Positions 7,117 through 15,012 of a stretch of DNA of 20,772 nucleotides are shown here, one piece after another. The notes under the pieces were generated by a model. It was not told the DNA's origin. It ran no database searches and saw nothing but the letters and a program-made list of their open reading frames with translations. The position numbers and the translations under genes are program-made. How positions within the stretch are numbered: the stretch's first letter is position 1; the number at the start of each line of letters is the position of its first letter. Source of the stretch: Alphaproteobacteria bacterium UBA3307 (lineage in GTDB: Bacteria; Pseudomonadota; Alphaproteobacteria; RF32; CAG-239); contig DEST01000050.1 in NCBI GenBank assembly GCA_002361365.1, positions 1-20,772 of the forward strand, read 5' to 3'.

Positions 7117-8133
7117 ATGACAGAAACGGTGTATGATGTGGTCGGTATCGGTAATGCTATTGTCGATGTGTTGGCAAAAGTCGGCGATACTTTCTTAACC
7201 GAACGCGGTTTGGATAAAGGTTCAATGACATTGGTGGAGGCATTGGAAGCCGGTAAAATTTATGCCGATGTTATTCCGGAATTGCAGGTTTCGGGCGGTT
7301 CGGCGGCAAACACCGTTTCCGGTATGGCTTCCCTCGGAGCCGATTGTGCTTACATCGGCAAGGTTCACGACGATGAACTGGGACAACTGTTTCAACGCAA
7401 TATTGCTATGGCGGGAATTGATTTTTTTACCGCCCCGCTGACACAAGGTCCGGCAACCGGACGCAGTGTAGTGCTGGTTACTCCCGATGCTCAGCGCTCA
7501 ATGTTTACATATCTCGGTGCGGCACGTAAATTGAATGAAGAAGATATTGATGAAAAAACTATCAGCGAATCGAAGTTTTTATTTTTAGAGGGATATTTGT
7601 GGGATGAGCCAAGCGAGCAAAAAGCAATGCTCAAAGCCTGTGAATTGGCACATAAATACGGGCGTGAAATTGCTTTCAGTGTTTCGGCAAAATCATGCAT
7701 CATAAAACATCGCACCGATATGCTTAAAATGATTGTCGATTATGTGGATATTTTATTTGCCAACGAAGAGGAATTGAAGTTGTTGTTTGAAACAGAAGAT
7801 TTGGAAACAGCACTTGATGCAATTAAGCCGCTTGTAAATATTGCAGCCATAACGCGTGACAGCCGCGGTTCGGTGGTGGTACACGGGCGTGAGAAAATTT
7901 TCGTTGAAGCCGAAAAAATAGAAAATGTGGTTGATTCAACCGGTGCCGGTGATTTATACGCCGCCGGATTTTTATTTGGTTTGAGTCGTGGACGCAGTTT
8001 GGGAACGTGTGCCACCATCGGCGGAATTACGGCAGCGGAAGTAATTACACACTACGGCGCACGTCCGGAAGTATCGTTGCGCGGTTTGGTGCGGCATCGT
8101 TTGATTGAATACGGCAAGCGCGCCAATACATAA
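7117..8133 (+). CDS. PfkB-family sugar kinase, adenosine-kinase type
   Basis: The product is a 338-residue cytoplasmic kinase of the ribokinase/PfkB fold. The N-terminal GIGNAIVDVLA (10-20) and the Gly-Gly substrate motif SGGSAANT (59-66) mark the family. The ATP and catalytic signature DSTGAGDLYAAGF is at 273-285, with Asp279 as catalytic base. The overall wording matches the alphaproteobacterial group annotated as adenosine kinase. A segment usually read as a Ser-Asp-x-Phe-Cys motif is here SVSAKSCIIKHR (188-199), with Ala in place of the Asp, so the substrate assignment is left open. An AGGAGG-like site precedes the ATG. Situated between the CHR pair and hydE on the same strand. Confidence 0.88.
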   Translation: MTETVYDVVGIGNAIVDVLAKVGDTFLTERGLDKGSMTLVEALEAGKIYADVIPELQVSGGSAANTVSGMASLGADCAYIGKVHDDELGQLFQRNIAMAGIDFFTAPLTQGPATGRSVVLVTPDAQRSMFTYLGAARKLNEEDIDEKTISESKFLFLEGYLWDEPSEQKAMLKACELAHKYGREIAFSVSAKSCIIKHRTDMLKMIVDYVDILFANEEELKLLFETEDLETALDAIKPLVNIAAITRDSRGSVVVHGREKIFVEAEKIENVVDSTGAGDLYAAGFLFGLSRGRSLGTCATIGGITAAEVITHYGARPEVSLRGLVRHRLIEYGKRANT

Positions 8134-8179
8134 AAATCGTCGGCACTTCCGGCATAATATAACCAAAAGGAAAATGATA

Positions 8180-9190
8180 ATGGAGTTGAAAAGAGCAGAA
8201 ATTATCCGATTACTGTCTGATGAGCAGAATCAAGATGATTTGTTCAAAAAGGCTGATTCCGTGCGTCAAAAATATGTCGGTGATGAGGTGCATTTACGCG
8301 GACTTATTGAGTTTTCAAACATTTGTCGCAACAACTGTATGTATTGCGGAATCCGCCGTGGCAACCCGCAGCTTGCACGCTACCGTATGAGCGAAGAAGA
8401 ATTGATTGACACCGCACGCAAAGCCGCAGAGATGGGATTTAAAACCATTGTGATGCAGTCGGGGGAAGATATGTGGTTCACTCGTGACAGAATGTGCCGC
8501 ATTGTCGAAGCTATCAAAAAATTTGACGTAGCTATAACCCTCTCTGTCGGCGAGCGCTCGTATGATGACTATAAAGCGTGGTTTGACGCCGGTGCTGACC
8601 GCTATTTGATGCGTATTGAAACCACAGATAAAGACCTATACCATCAGCTTGACCCCGATATGAGTTGGCAAAATCGGCATAAATGTCTGATGGCGCTTAA
8701 AGAAATCGGCTATGAACTCGGTTCGGGGATTATGGTCGGTTTACCACATCAATCAATTGAATCAATCGCCGATGATTTGCTTTATTTGAAAGGAATCGGC
8801 GTGGATATGTCGGGTATCGGACCATTTATTCCGCATCCGCAAACACCGCTCAAAAATGAGGCCGGAGGTACGCTCGATTTGGCACGGCGTACTATGGCGG
8901 TGATGCGTTTGCTGATGCCGGATATCAATATTCCGGCAACAACGGCGATGGAAAGCCTGCATCCGCGCGGTCGGATTTTGGCCTTGCAAAGCGGTGCAAA
9001 TGTGGTAATGCCAAATGTAACAGAAGGTGAATATCGCAGGCTTTATGAACTTTATCCGGGGAAAATCTGTGTTAATGATACACCGCTTCATTGCAAAACT
9101 TGTATCGGTGCAAAAATTATGAGTATCGGACGCAAGGTCGGTGTAGGATACGGCGGACACGCCGGCCGTTTGCCGCATAATTCAAAATAG
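8180..9190 (+). CDS. hydE: HydE, [FeFe]-hydrogenase maturation radical-SAM enzyme
   Basis: HydE works with HydF and HydG to build the 2Fe H-cluster of [FeFe] hydrogenase, using S-adenosylmethionine chemistry in the cytoplasm. The 336-residue product carries the radical-SAM motif Cys49-x3-Cys53-x2-Cys56 in NICRNNCMYCG. It also has strong HydE wording throughout: QSGEDMW (93-99), ADRYLMRIET (139-148), MVGLPHQ (185-191), IGPFIPHPQTPL (213-224), IPATTAM (251-257) and LYPGKICV (291-298). The auxiliary cluster cysteines Cys297, Cys305 and Cys308 have the same spacing as in Thermotoga maritima HydE. The ATG at 8180 sits 8 nt after AAAAGGA; an ATG at 8174 is also possible. The related methylornithine synthase PylB and BioB are less likely. 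No hydF, hydG or hydrogenase gene is in the window. Confidence 0.93.
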   Translation: MELKRAEIIRLLSDEQNQDDLFKKADSVRQKYVGDEVHLRGLIEFSNICRNNCMYCGIRRGNPQLARYRMSEEELIDTARKAAEMGFKTIVMQSGEDMWFTRDRMCRIVEAIKKFDVAITLSVGERSYDDYKAWFDAGADRYLMRIETTDKDLYHQLDPDMSWQNRHKCLMALKEIGYELGSGIMVGLPHQSIESIADDLLYLKGIGVDMSGIGPFIPHPQTPLKNEAGGTLDLARRTMAVMRLLMPDINIPATTAMESLHPRGRILALQSGANVVMPNVTEGEYRRLYELYPGKICVNDTPLHCKTCIGAKIMSIGRKVGVGYGGHAGRLPHNSK

Positions 9191-9234
9191 CATTTTCTTT
9201 ATATCTTAACAATATTATCAAAAAAGTACCGTTT

Positions 9235-10212
9235 TCATTTTTTTAACCAATGCAATAAATTATACTTCTGCCGCATAAATGCCCACAGCGTCAGCCTTTG
9301 CCGCAAGTTCAGCATCGCCGGCAATAAGTATCCGCCTTGTTGCAACTCGTCCAAGTTTTGCCGCAGCATTTCATAACGTTTTCTGTCCTGCGCCGGATTA
9401 TAGCGCTCCATATATTCCTTAACGTGCATACCGTAAGCATAGCGCGCGGCAATTCTTTGCAAAACTTTGCGTTGCTGCGGATAAGCGGCGGCAAGTTCAT
9501 TGATATGAATGCAAAGATTTTTAAACTCGGCAATTCGCTTTGGAGCCAGCTCTTTCAAAGTTTGTGAAGTGGTAATAATGCGATAAGCAATCAGCGGCAA
9601 GCGGCAAACTGCGGCCTTCTTACTTTTAAGCAGAATTTCTATATTCAAAAGAATATCGTTGATAGCCGGCAAATCCTCGGCAAAACGAATATCTTTAAAC
9701 AACTCGCGCCGATATAACTTGGTCCACATCAGCATTTCGATTTTCTTTTTGCGGGCAAATTTATCAACAAACGGCTGTTCCGATACAAAATCGACCTGCG
9801 GTGTCAGCAAAGCATCGGCAAATTTGTAAACACCGTCGCCTTCAAAGCGCAAATATGAGCAACAGCTTACATCGGCATTTTCCGCAATAATATTATGATA
9901 CAGAATCTCTAAATATTGCGGATGATAAATGTCATCATTATCCAAGAAAGCGATATACTTTCCGCAAGCCAATTCTAAACCTTTGTTGCGTGCCGCACTG
10001 CCGCCGGAGTTAGTCTGCCGATAAATTTTAAAACGATTGTCGGCAGCAGCAAAGCGTTCTAAAATCTGCGGTGAATCGTCATTTGAGCCGTCATCGACGC
10101 AGATAACTTCAAAATCTTTAAAAGTCTGCGCCTGTACCGATTGCAGGGTAGTTTGCAGATATTTTGCGGAATTGTAAACCGGAACAATAACGGATATCAA
10201 TGGTTCTGACAT
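9235..10212 (-). CDS. Family 2 glycosyltransferase (GT-A fold)
   Basis: The product is 325 residues. The N-terminal domain has ISVIVPVYN (6-14), the nucleotide-binding ICVDDGSNDDS (37-47), SGGSAARNKGL (69-79) and the metal-binding AFLDNDDIYHP (88-98). It should transfer a sugar from a nucleotide-sugar to a growing surface glycan on the cytoplasmic side of the inner membrane. The C-terminal third is basic and aromatic (RQRLTLWAFMRQKYN), consistent with peripheral membrane contact. Its ATG overlaps the stop of the upstream GT4 gene by one base (TAATG), and it is the last gene of the three-gene unit. Sugar specificity cannot be read from sequence. Confidence 0.93.
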   Translation of the reverse strand: MSEPLISVIVPVYNSAKYLQTTLQSVQAQTFKDFEVICVDDGSNDDSPQILERFAAADNRFKIYRQTNSGGSAARNKGLELACGKYIAFLDNDDIYHPQYLEILYHNIIAENADVSCCSYLRFEGDGVYKFADALLTPQVDFVSEQPFVDKFARKKKIEMLMWTKLYRRELFKDIRFAEDLPAINDILLNIEILLKSKKAAVCRLPLIAYRIITTSQTLKELAPKRIAEFKNLCIHINELAAAYPQQRKVLQRIAARYAYGMHVKEYMERYNPAQDRKRYEMLRQNLDELQQGGYLLPAMLNLRQRLTLWAFMRQKYNLLHWLKK

Positions 10213-11273
10213 TATTCATTCTCCTTTTGCGGTATAAGATATCCCAACGCGGCATTAAGTTTTGCCGCCACCACTTTGAGCGAATATTTTTGCCGGCAAA
10301 GATTATAGCCGTCAGCGGCTGTTTGCGCTGACTGCTGCGGATTCTGCACGGCTGTTTCCAGCTGCTCAGCCATAGCTCTGATATCGCCGAGGGCGAACAA
10401 ATACGCCGCATCTGTATGGCCGGCAAAAATTTCAGCCGGACCTTCGGCCAATGATGAAACTATCGGCTTGCCGTGCAACATTGCCTCCAACAAAACTATA
10501 CCGAACGGCTCAAAACGCGACGGCAGCACAAAAATATCGATACTATCGAAAAATTCGTCTTTATCCTGCACCCACCCGATAAGGTCAATCTCATTTTCCA
10601 GATTATTTTGCCGAATCAGAGAACAAATTTTCTCATATTCCGCCATATATTCGGATTGCGGTGCGCCGCCGATAACCGCCTTAAATGCGACACCGCGCTT
10701 TTTCAATTCCGCCAACGCTTCCACAAAATCCGGAAAACCCTTCATCGGGTCAAACCGCCCCATCGTACCGATAATCGGCGGATTATGAAATTTGGGAGCA
10801 ACAAAATCACGCTCGGCGGCAATCAGATTCGGGATGGTAAAAATGCGCTCGCTCGGATAGCCTTTTTTACCGAAAATATCGCGTTGATAATCGGTAATTG
10901 TAAATATGCCGTCGCACTTATCAATATGCCGAAATTTCGGATTATGCGACACCGCCACGATTTTTGCCCCCAACAACCGCGCCACCGCCTTAAAAATATT
11001 GATGGCTTTTTTATTGTGCACAATCAGCACATCCGGCGCAAATTTCTTGAGCTTAAAATACAAATACGGTACCAACAGCCAGTTATAATGTGTAAACGGA
11101 ATCCGCACAATATCGGCGGGATTTAGCGCCTGCAATTCCTGCAGCATTTTACAGCGCGTATCCACCACGGCGCAAATTTGATGATTATACAACTTCAAGG
11201 CTTGCGTATAATCCAAAAAAGCCTGTTCGATTCCGCCTCTTACCCGACTTATCATCACATTTACGATACGCAT
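10212..11273 (-). CDS. Family 4 glycosyltransferase (GT-B fold)
   Basis: The product is 353 residues with a GT-B two-domain layout. The N-terminal acceptor domain begins MRIVNVMISRVRGGIEQ. The C-terminal domain has IIGTMGRFDPMKGF (167-180), the GT4 helix LIGWVQDKDEFFDSIDIFVLPS, read in two parts at 231-241 and 242-252, and the EX7E motif Glu255-Glu263 in FEPFGIVLLEAM. It is likely to add a hexose to lipopolysaccharide core, capsule or another surface glycan. Its ATG abuts the stop of the upstream gene with no gap (TGAATG) and its own stop overlaps the next ATG, so all three glycosyltransferases are translationally coupled. Confidence 0.93.
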   Translation of the reverse strand: MRIVNVMISRVRGGIEQAFLDYTQALKLYNHQICAVVDTRCKMLQELQALNPADIVRIPFTHYNWLLVPYLYFKLKKFAPDVLIVHNKKAINIFKAVARLLGAKIVAVSHNPKFRHIDKCDGIFTITDYQRDIFGKKGYPSERIFTIPNLIAAERDFVAPKFHNPPIIGTMGRFDPMKGFPDFVEALAELKKRGVAFKAVIGGAPQSEYMAEYEKICSLIRQNNLENEIDLIGWVQDKDEFFDSIDIFVLPSRFEPFGIVLLEAMLHGKPIVSSLAEGPAEIFAGHTDAAYLFALGDIRAMAEQLETAVQNPQQSAQTAADGYNLCRQKYSLKVVAAKLNAALGYLIPQKENE

Positions 11274-12188
11274 TCAGTCCCCCAATTTGCCGCTTAATAA
11301 GCACTCTAAAAATGAATTTGCCGCCGGTTCTTTTTTATATTTCCAGCTTAGTTTATGTATGGTTGTCTTTGCTTTAATTTCTGCCCATTTCTGCGCTGAA
11401 TACGGTGCAAAAAAGTTATCCGCCAGCTCGTAGCAATCATCATAAATCAGCGGAGTATGCGCCCACATTTTTGCACATTCGGGATTTTCCTTCACCATTA
11501 AATCAAACAACGAATACCCAAAGAAATAATTGATGGCGGTGTCTTCATATTTCCAATATTCAAATAAGAGTTGCTGCAAGTTGCGAACAAGTAAATTGTC
11601 GGCACAAGCCTTAATCAGCCAAATCTGAAATTGATACAATTCACGGCAATGAAAGGCAAAGAACGGAGCCACTGTGATTTCTGCCGGCAGAGGTGCGGTC
11701 AGAAACACCGTAGCATCCATCCAAATACCGCCATATTGCGCCAACAAAGTCAGCCGCAACATATCTGCAAAATGAGCATTGGATATATTTCCTTTTTTAT
11801 GCTTTTGCATAATATAATCGGGCAGAGTAACGTAGTCGTGCATATTATCCGCCGTAACGATTCGCAATTCATAATCAGGGCAATATTTGCGGATGGAGGC
11901 AATGCATTTTTCAACCACCGGCGGCAAATTTTCCGTGCCTTGCCACCAACAGGTCCAGATTATTTTCGGAGCCGGAGACTGATTTTTTTGCGTATTTACA
12001 GCTTTAATCGCGTAGGCATAGCGGCGTAAATATTTTTGCTCTGCCGCATAGCGCAGCCGCTTAAATTCCGCTTTGCGCTCATCTCTGTTGCGACACATAA
12101 TATTTGTCAGCAACTTATAAAACAAACAACGTACTTTCACTCCCCAAAACATCGTTTTCCGTTGCCAAAGCAGAACCATATTATGCAT
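11274..12188 (-). CDS. Capsular-polysaccharide-synthesis-type glycosyltransferase (DXD sugar-binding family)
   Basis: The product is 304 residues. After a basic N-terminal region of about 70 residues, PKIIWTCWWQG (74-84) and LPPVVEKCIASIRKYCPDYE (88-107) open a domain like the Caps_synth / Gly_transf_sug families. HFADMLRLTLLAQYGGIWMD (139-158) with Asp158-Ala-Thr is the nucleotide-sugar and metal site. It is the first gene of the three-gene glycosyltransferase unit and has GAGG 6 nt before its ATG. It probably adds one residue to a surface polysaccharide. A second in-frame ATG at 12179 is possible. Confidence 0.85.
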   Translation of the reverse strand: MHNMVLLWQRKTMFWGVKVRCLFYKLLTNIMCRNRDERKAEFKRLRYAAEQKYLRRYAYAIKAVNTQKNQSPAPKIIWTCWWQGTENLPPVVEKCIASIRKYCPDYELRIVTADNMHDYVTLPDYIMQKHKKGNISNAHFADMLRLTLLAQYGGIWMDATVFLTAPLPAEITVAPFFAFHCRELYQFQIWLIKACADNLLVRNLQQLLFEYWKYEDTAINYFFGYSLFDLMVKENPECAKMWAHTPLIYDDCYELADNFFAPYSAQKWAEIKAKTTIHKLSWKYKKEPAANSFLECLLSGKLGD

Positions 12189-12278
12189 TACAACCTCGCT
12201 AATTTATTCCATATTTCCAATATTATCCATAAGCGATAAAATAGCAAGCTGCAATATCAAGTAATAACAAAAATATTT

Positions 12279-12295
12279 TGCACATTATACGTGCA
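12279..12295. promoter_or_regulatory. Short palindrome enclosing TATAAT upstream of the glycosyltransferase operon
   Basis: TGCAC (12279-12283) and GTGCA (12291-12295) form a perfect 5-bp inverted repeat around a 7-nt centre that on the minus strand reads TATAAT (12289-12284). It lies about 90 nt upstream of the first glycosyltransferase ATG and just past the pilin terminator. No convincing -35 box is seen at the expected distance, which overlaps the terminator stem. It may be a -10 box within an operator, or chance. Confidence 0.25.
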
Positions 12296-12296
12296 T

Positions 12297-12328
12297 ATCA
12301 AAAGACGCCCTCAAATGAGAGCGTCTTT
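12297..12328 (-). terminator. Terminator of the pilin-like gene
   Basis: AAAGACGCCCTC (12301-12312) pairs with GAGAGCGTCTTT (12317-12328) apart from one mismatch, with a 4-nt loop. On the minus strand the stem is followed by four T residues. It sits 20 nt past the pilin stop codon and insulates the glycosyltransferase genes from it. Confidence 0.8.
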
Positions 12329-12348
12329 CTATTACAAATTTTGCCAAA

Positions 12349-13029
12349 TCAATAATACTTCCAAGTAACGGAGCAATTAGATTTTGTTGTACAATTGCAA
12401 GCCAGACGAGCTTGGTCAACACGCAAAGGAACTCTTACTGTTTCGTCTCCAGGAATCATAGTTGCCTTACCGCCTTCAACCTTACCTGTTGTATATTTTG
12501 TAATTTTTTTAGCATCACTCGGAATGGCATTCGGGTCAGAATCTCCTGTGGTATAGATATACATGCCTAACAAACCTGATGAAGAACCGGATCCCCAATC
12601 AGAAGTAGCAATAGCAATGCACGCGTCACGTGATAATCCGGAAAATAAAACCGAAAATGCATTATAATCCAGCGATGCACCCTCTCCGCCTTCACCGTCA
12701 ACCGAATCAGCTGCAATAATCACTCTGCCGCCAAACACATTACGCAAGGCATTGGTAGGTTTACCGGAGCCGTCAACCACAATCAAATCTTCCGGTACCA
12801 CACCCATTTCAATAGCCAAATTATTATCCAAATTGATGTAAGTTTGTTGTTGGGCATACATCGTACGAATATTTGTAATCAGCATAGAAACCTGCTCTAC
12901 CACTTTGTTTGACCGATATTTTGCCATTGCTTTAGAATATCCGGCAATACCGCCGACCGATAACACACCGATAATTGCCAACACGCCGAGCATTTCTATC
13001 ATTGAACGCCCTGATTGATTGCTTTTCAT
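12349..13029 (-). CDS. Type IV pilin-like / pseudopilin protein
   Basis: The product is 226 residues. It begins with a short basic leader MKSNQSG, then RSMIEMLGVLAIIGVLSVGG, a class III signal as in type IV pilins and type II secretion pseudopilins. Prepilin peptidase should cut after Gly7, leaving Arg at +1 and the required Glu at +5. The hydrophobic helix leads into an amphipathic stretch (AMAKYRSNKVVEQVSMLITNIRT) and a Gly/Ser-rich globular domain. The C-terminus has cysteines (ACNCTTKSNCSV) that could form the usual disulfide loop. The ATG at 13029 is chosen because AGGAG lies 8 nt upstream; a GTG at 13038 would overlap that site. No assembly ATPase or platform gene is nearby. Which system it serves is unknown. 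Confidence 0.85.
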   Translation of the reverse strand: MKSNQSGRSMIEMLGVLAIIGVLSVGGIAGYSKAMAKYRSNKVVEQVSMLITNIRTMYAQQQTYINLDNNLAIEMGVVPEDLIVVDGSGKPTNALRNVFGGRVIIAADSVDGEGGEGASLDYNAFSVLFSGLSRDACIAIATSDWGSGSSSGLLGMYIYTTGDSDPNAIPSDAKKITKYTTGKVEGGKATMIPGDETVRVPLRVDQARLACNCTTKSNCSVTWKYY

Positions 13030-13221
13030 AGTCTTCACTCCTAAATATTATAATAAAACAATGTCTAGACGACACTCTGTGTACAGTATGCCGAAATTTA
13101 AATCAAAAGTAAACTCAATAAATAGATATATTACTTTAGTTATATTACTATTATTTTTAACTGTAAAATGGCAATATCCGGTAAAAGAGGCAAAAAAATT
13201 AAAAAATCGTTATTTTTATAG
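13030..13221. other. AT-rich intergenic region between pilin and rplU
   Basis: About 190 bases of strongly AT-rich sequence separate the divergent pilin and rplU genes. On the minus strand a TATAAT-like box (near 13055-13050) lies just upstream of the pilin ribosome-binding site without a clear -35 partner. A 54-codon plus-strand frame from 13061 has a possible membrane segment but no ribosome-binding site. Nothing else could be supported. Confidence 0.4.
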
Positions 13222-13249
13222 TTGACAGCGCCAAAAACTTATGTATATT
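13222..13249 (+). promoter_or_regulatory. Promoter of rplU-rpmA
   Basis: A perfect TTGACA (13222-13227), a 16-nt spacer and TATATT (13244-13249) predict transcription from about 13256, giving a leader of about 34 nt before the rplU ATG. This is the best promoter match in the window, as expected for a ribosomal protein operon. No leader hairpin for autoregulation is evident. Confidence 0.7.
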
Positions 13250-13289
13250 ACAAGCCATTGCTTTATGTTTAAAATTAAAGGAAAAGAAT

Positions 13290-13589
13290 ATGTACGCAGT
13301 AATTAAAACAGGCGGTAAACAATATAACGTCACAACAGGTGATATTGTTAAGATTGAAAAAATCGCCGGTGAAGAAGGTAAAGAAGTTGTTTTCAACGAA
13401 GTTTTGGCGCTCGATTCCACAATCGGCACTCCGCTGGTTTCCGGAGCAAGCGTTAAAGCCTTGGTTGTAAAACAGGCAAAAGACAAGAAAGTTATTGTTT
13501 TCAAAAAGAAAAGAAGACAAAACTATCGTCGTAAAAACGGTCACAGACAAAATATCACGATTGTTAAAATCACGGATATTTTAGGTTAA
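13290..13589 (+). CDS. rplU: 50S ribosomal protein L21 (bL21)
   Basis: The product is 99 residues, the usual length. It starts MYAVIKTGGKQYNV, the L21 signature, and ends in a basic segment (FKKKRRQNYRRKNGHRQ near 70-86) that contacts 23S rRNA. It binds domain of the large subunit next to L20. AAAGGA precedes the ATG. It is followed 18 nt later by rpmA, the near-universal partner. Confidence 0.98.
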   Translation: MYAVIKTGGKQYNVTTGDIVKIEKIAGEEGKEVVFNEVLALDSTIGTPLVSGASVKALVVKQAKDKKVIVFKKKRRQNYRRKNGHRQNITIVKITDILG

Positions 13590-13607
13590 TTATAAGGAGA
13601 AAACGTT

Positions 13608-13862
13608 ATGGCACATAAAAAATCCGGTGGTAGCTCCAATAACGGTCGTGATTCCGAAGGTCGTCGTTTGGGCGTAAAAAAGTTCGGTGGTGAGGCTGTA
13701 ATCCCTGGCAATATCATCATTCGTCAACGTGGTACAAAGTATCATCCGGGACAGAATGTCGGCTTGGGTAAAGATCACACGATTTTTGCTACTTCTGAAG
13801 GTAAGGTTGAATTCAAGACTAAAGCCGACGACAAAGTATACGTTTCTGTTGTTGCCGAATAA
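13608..13862 (+). CDS. rpmA: 50S ribosomal protein L27 (bL27)
   Basis: The product is 84 residues. The N-terminus MAHKKSGGSSNNGRDSEGRR is the flexible arm that reaches the peptidyl-transferase centre, and GNIIIRQRGTKYHPG near 35-49 is the family core. It begins directly with MAHKKSGG, so there is no Firmicute-type cleaved extension. AAGGAG lies 8 nt upstream of the ATG. A hairpin separates it from obgE. Confidence 0.98.
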   Translation: MAHKKSGGSSNNGRDSEGRRLGVKKFGGEAVIPGNIIIRQRGTKYHPGQNVGLGKDHTIFATSEGKVEFKTKADDKVYVSVVAE

Positions 13863-13878
13863 TACTTGGAGCAATTTT

Positions 13879-13908
13879 AAATAAGGGGCATTGTGCCCCT
13901 TTATTTAT
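13879..13908 (+). terminator. Hairpin terminator or attenuator between rpmA and obgE
   Basis: AAGGGGCA (13883-13890) pairs perfectly with TGCCCCTT around a 3-nt loop, and the stem extends through flanking A/T runs with one bulged base, ending in a T-rich run. It would lower transcription of obgE relative to the two ribosomal protein genes rather than fully separate them, because no clear new promoter follows. Confidence 0.75.
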
Positions 13909-13933
13909 ATAATGAGTCCGCAAAGGGTAAAGA

Positions 13934-14992
13934 ATGAAATTTTTAGATCAGGCAAAAATATATATCAAAGCAGGCGACGGCGGTAAAGGTTGCGTAGCAT
14001 TCAGGCGCGAAAAATTCATTGAATTCGGCGGTCCTAACGGTGGCGATGGCGGTGATGGCGGTAGCGTTTATTTCGAGGCAGTGGAAAACCTCAATACGCT
14101 GATTGATTTTCGCTATCAGCAACATTTTAAAGCTCAGAAAGGTCAGCAGGGTATGGGTTCTGAGATGACGGGTTATAAAGGCGAAGACCTGATTATCAAA
14201 GTTCCGGTCGGCACAGAAATTGTGGCAGATGACGGCGAAACGGTTCTTAAAGATATGGTGCTTGCCGGCGAAAGATTTTTGATTGCTAAGGGCGGCAAAG
14301 GCGGTTTAGGCAACACACGCTTTAAAACCTCGACCAATCAGGCACCGCGTTATGCCGGTCCGGGAACTCCGGGGGAAGAAATCTGGGTGTGGTTACGCCT
14401 AAAAATTATTGCCGATGTCGGGTTAATCGGTTTGCCGAATGCCGGCAAATCCACATTTTTATCGGCGGTAACAGCGGCTCGTCCTAAAATAGCCTCTTAT
14501 CCGTTTACCACATTGCATCCGCACTTGGGAGTTGCATGGGTAAGCGGCAAAGAAATGGTGCTGGCCGATATTCCGGGGTTGATTGAAGGCGCACACGACG
14601 GTGTCGGCTTGGGCGACAGATTTTTAAAGCACGTTGAACGATGCTCAGTATTTTTACACCTTTTAGACGCCACTGCCGATGACGTGGCTGCGGATTATAA
14701 AACGATTCGCAAAGAGCTTGAGCTTTATAATGACAAACTGAAAAACACACCGGTTGTCGTTGCACTGAACAAATGCGACGCTCTTGACGAGGAAGAACTT
14801 GCCGATAAATTGAAAGCTCTTAAAAAGGTATGCAAAAATCAAATTTTTGCCATTTCCGCCGTTGCTCATAATAATTTGGAACCGTGCTTGCGAGCCGTCG
14901 ATGCCTTGATTACGCGTGACAATCGCGTCAAAATGCCTGAGAACACTGACGAAATTGTAATAGAAAAAAAGCCGTGGTCACCGCTCGGATAA
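13934..14992 (+). CDS. obgE: ObgE/CgtA ribosome-associated GTPase
   Basis: This essential GTPase acts in 50S assembly and stress control. The 352-residue product has the Obg domain with its glycine-rich loops (AGDGGKGC at 13-20, GGPNGGDGGDGG at 32-43, AKGGKGGLGN at 118-127). It then has a G domain: P-loop GLPNAGKS (166-173), switch I YPFTTL (189-194), G3 DIPGLIEGA (212-220), G4 NKCD (279-282) and G5 SAV (308-310). The C-terminal extension is short, as in many Alphaproteobacteria. The AAAGGG sequence upstream of the ATG serves as ribosome-binding site. The order rplU-rpmA-obgE is widely conserved. Confidence 0.97.
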   Translation: MKFLDQAKIYIKAGDGGKGCVAFRREKFIEFGGPNGGDGGDGGSVYFEAVENLNTLIDFRYQQHFKAQKGQQGMGSEMTGYKGEDLIIKVPVGTEIVADDGETVLKDMVLAGERFLIAKGGKGGLGNTRFKTSTNQAPRYAGPGTPGEEIWVWLRLKIIADVGLIGLPNAGKSTFLSAVTAARPKIASYPFTTLHPHLGVAWVSGKEMVLADIPGLIEGAHDGVGLGDRFLKHVERCSVFLHLLDATADDVAADYKTIRKELELYNDKLKNTPVVVALNKCDALDEEELADKLKALKKVCKNQIFAISAVAHNNLEPCLRAVDALITRDNRVKMPENTDEIVIEKKPWSPLG

Positions 14993-15012
14993 CATTTTAA
15001 GGAGAATAAAAA

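Noticed and set aside
8105..8179. Upstream in-frame ATG for hydE overlapping the kinase gene
   Set aside because: The extra 25 residues are basic and unlike HydE, and the AAAAGGA site points to the ATG at 8180 (or 8174).
13061..13225. Possible 54-residue membrane peptide between pilin and rplU
   Set aside because: It has a hydrophobic stretch (RYITLVILLLFLTVKW) but no ribosome-binding site, lies in very AT-rich DNA where such frames arise by chance, and its end overlaps the rplU -35 box.
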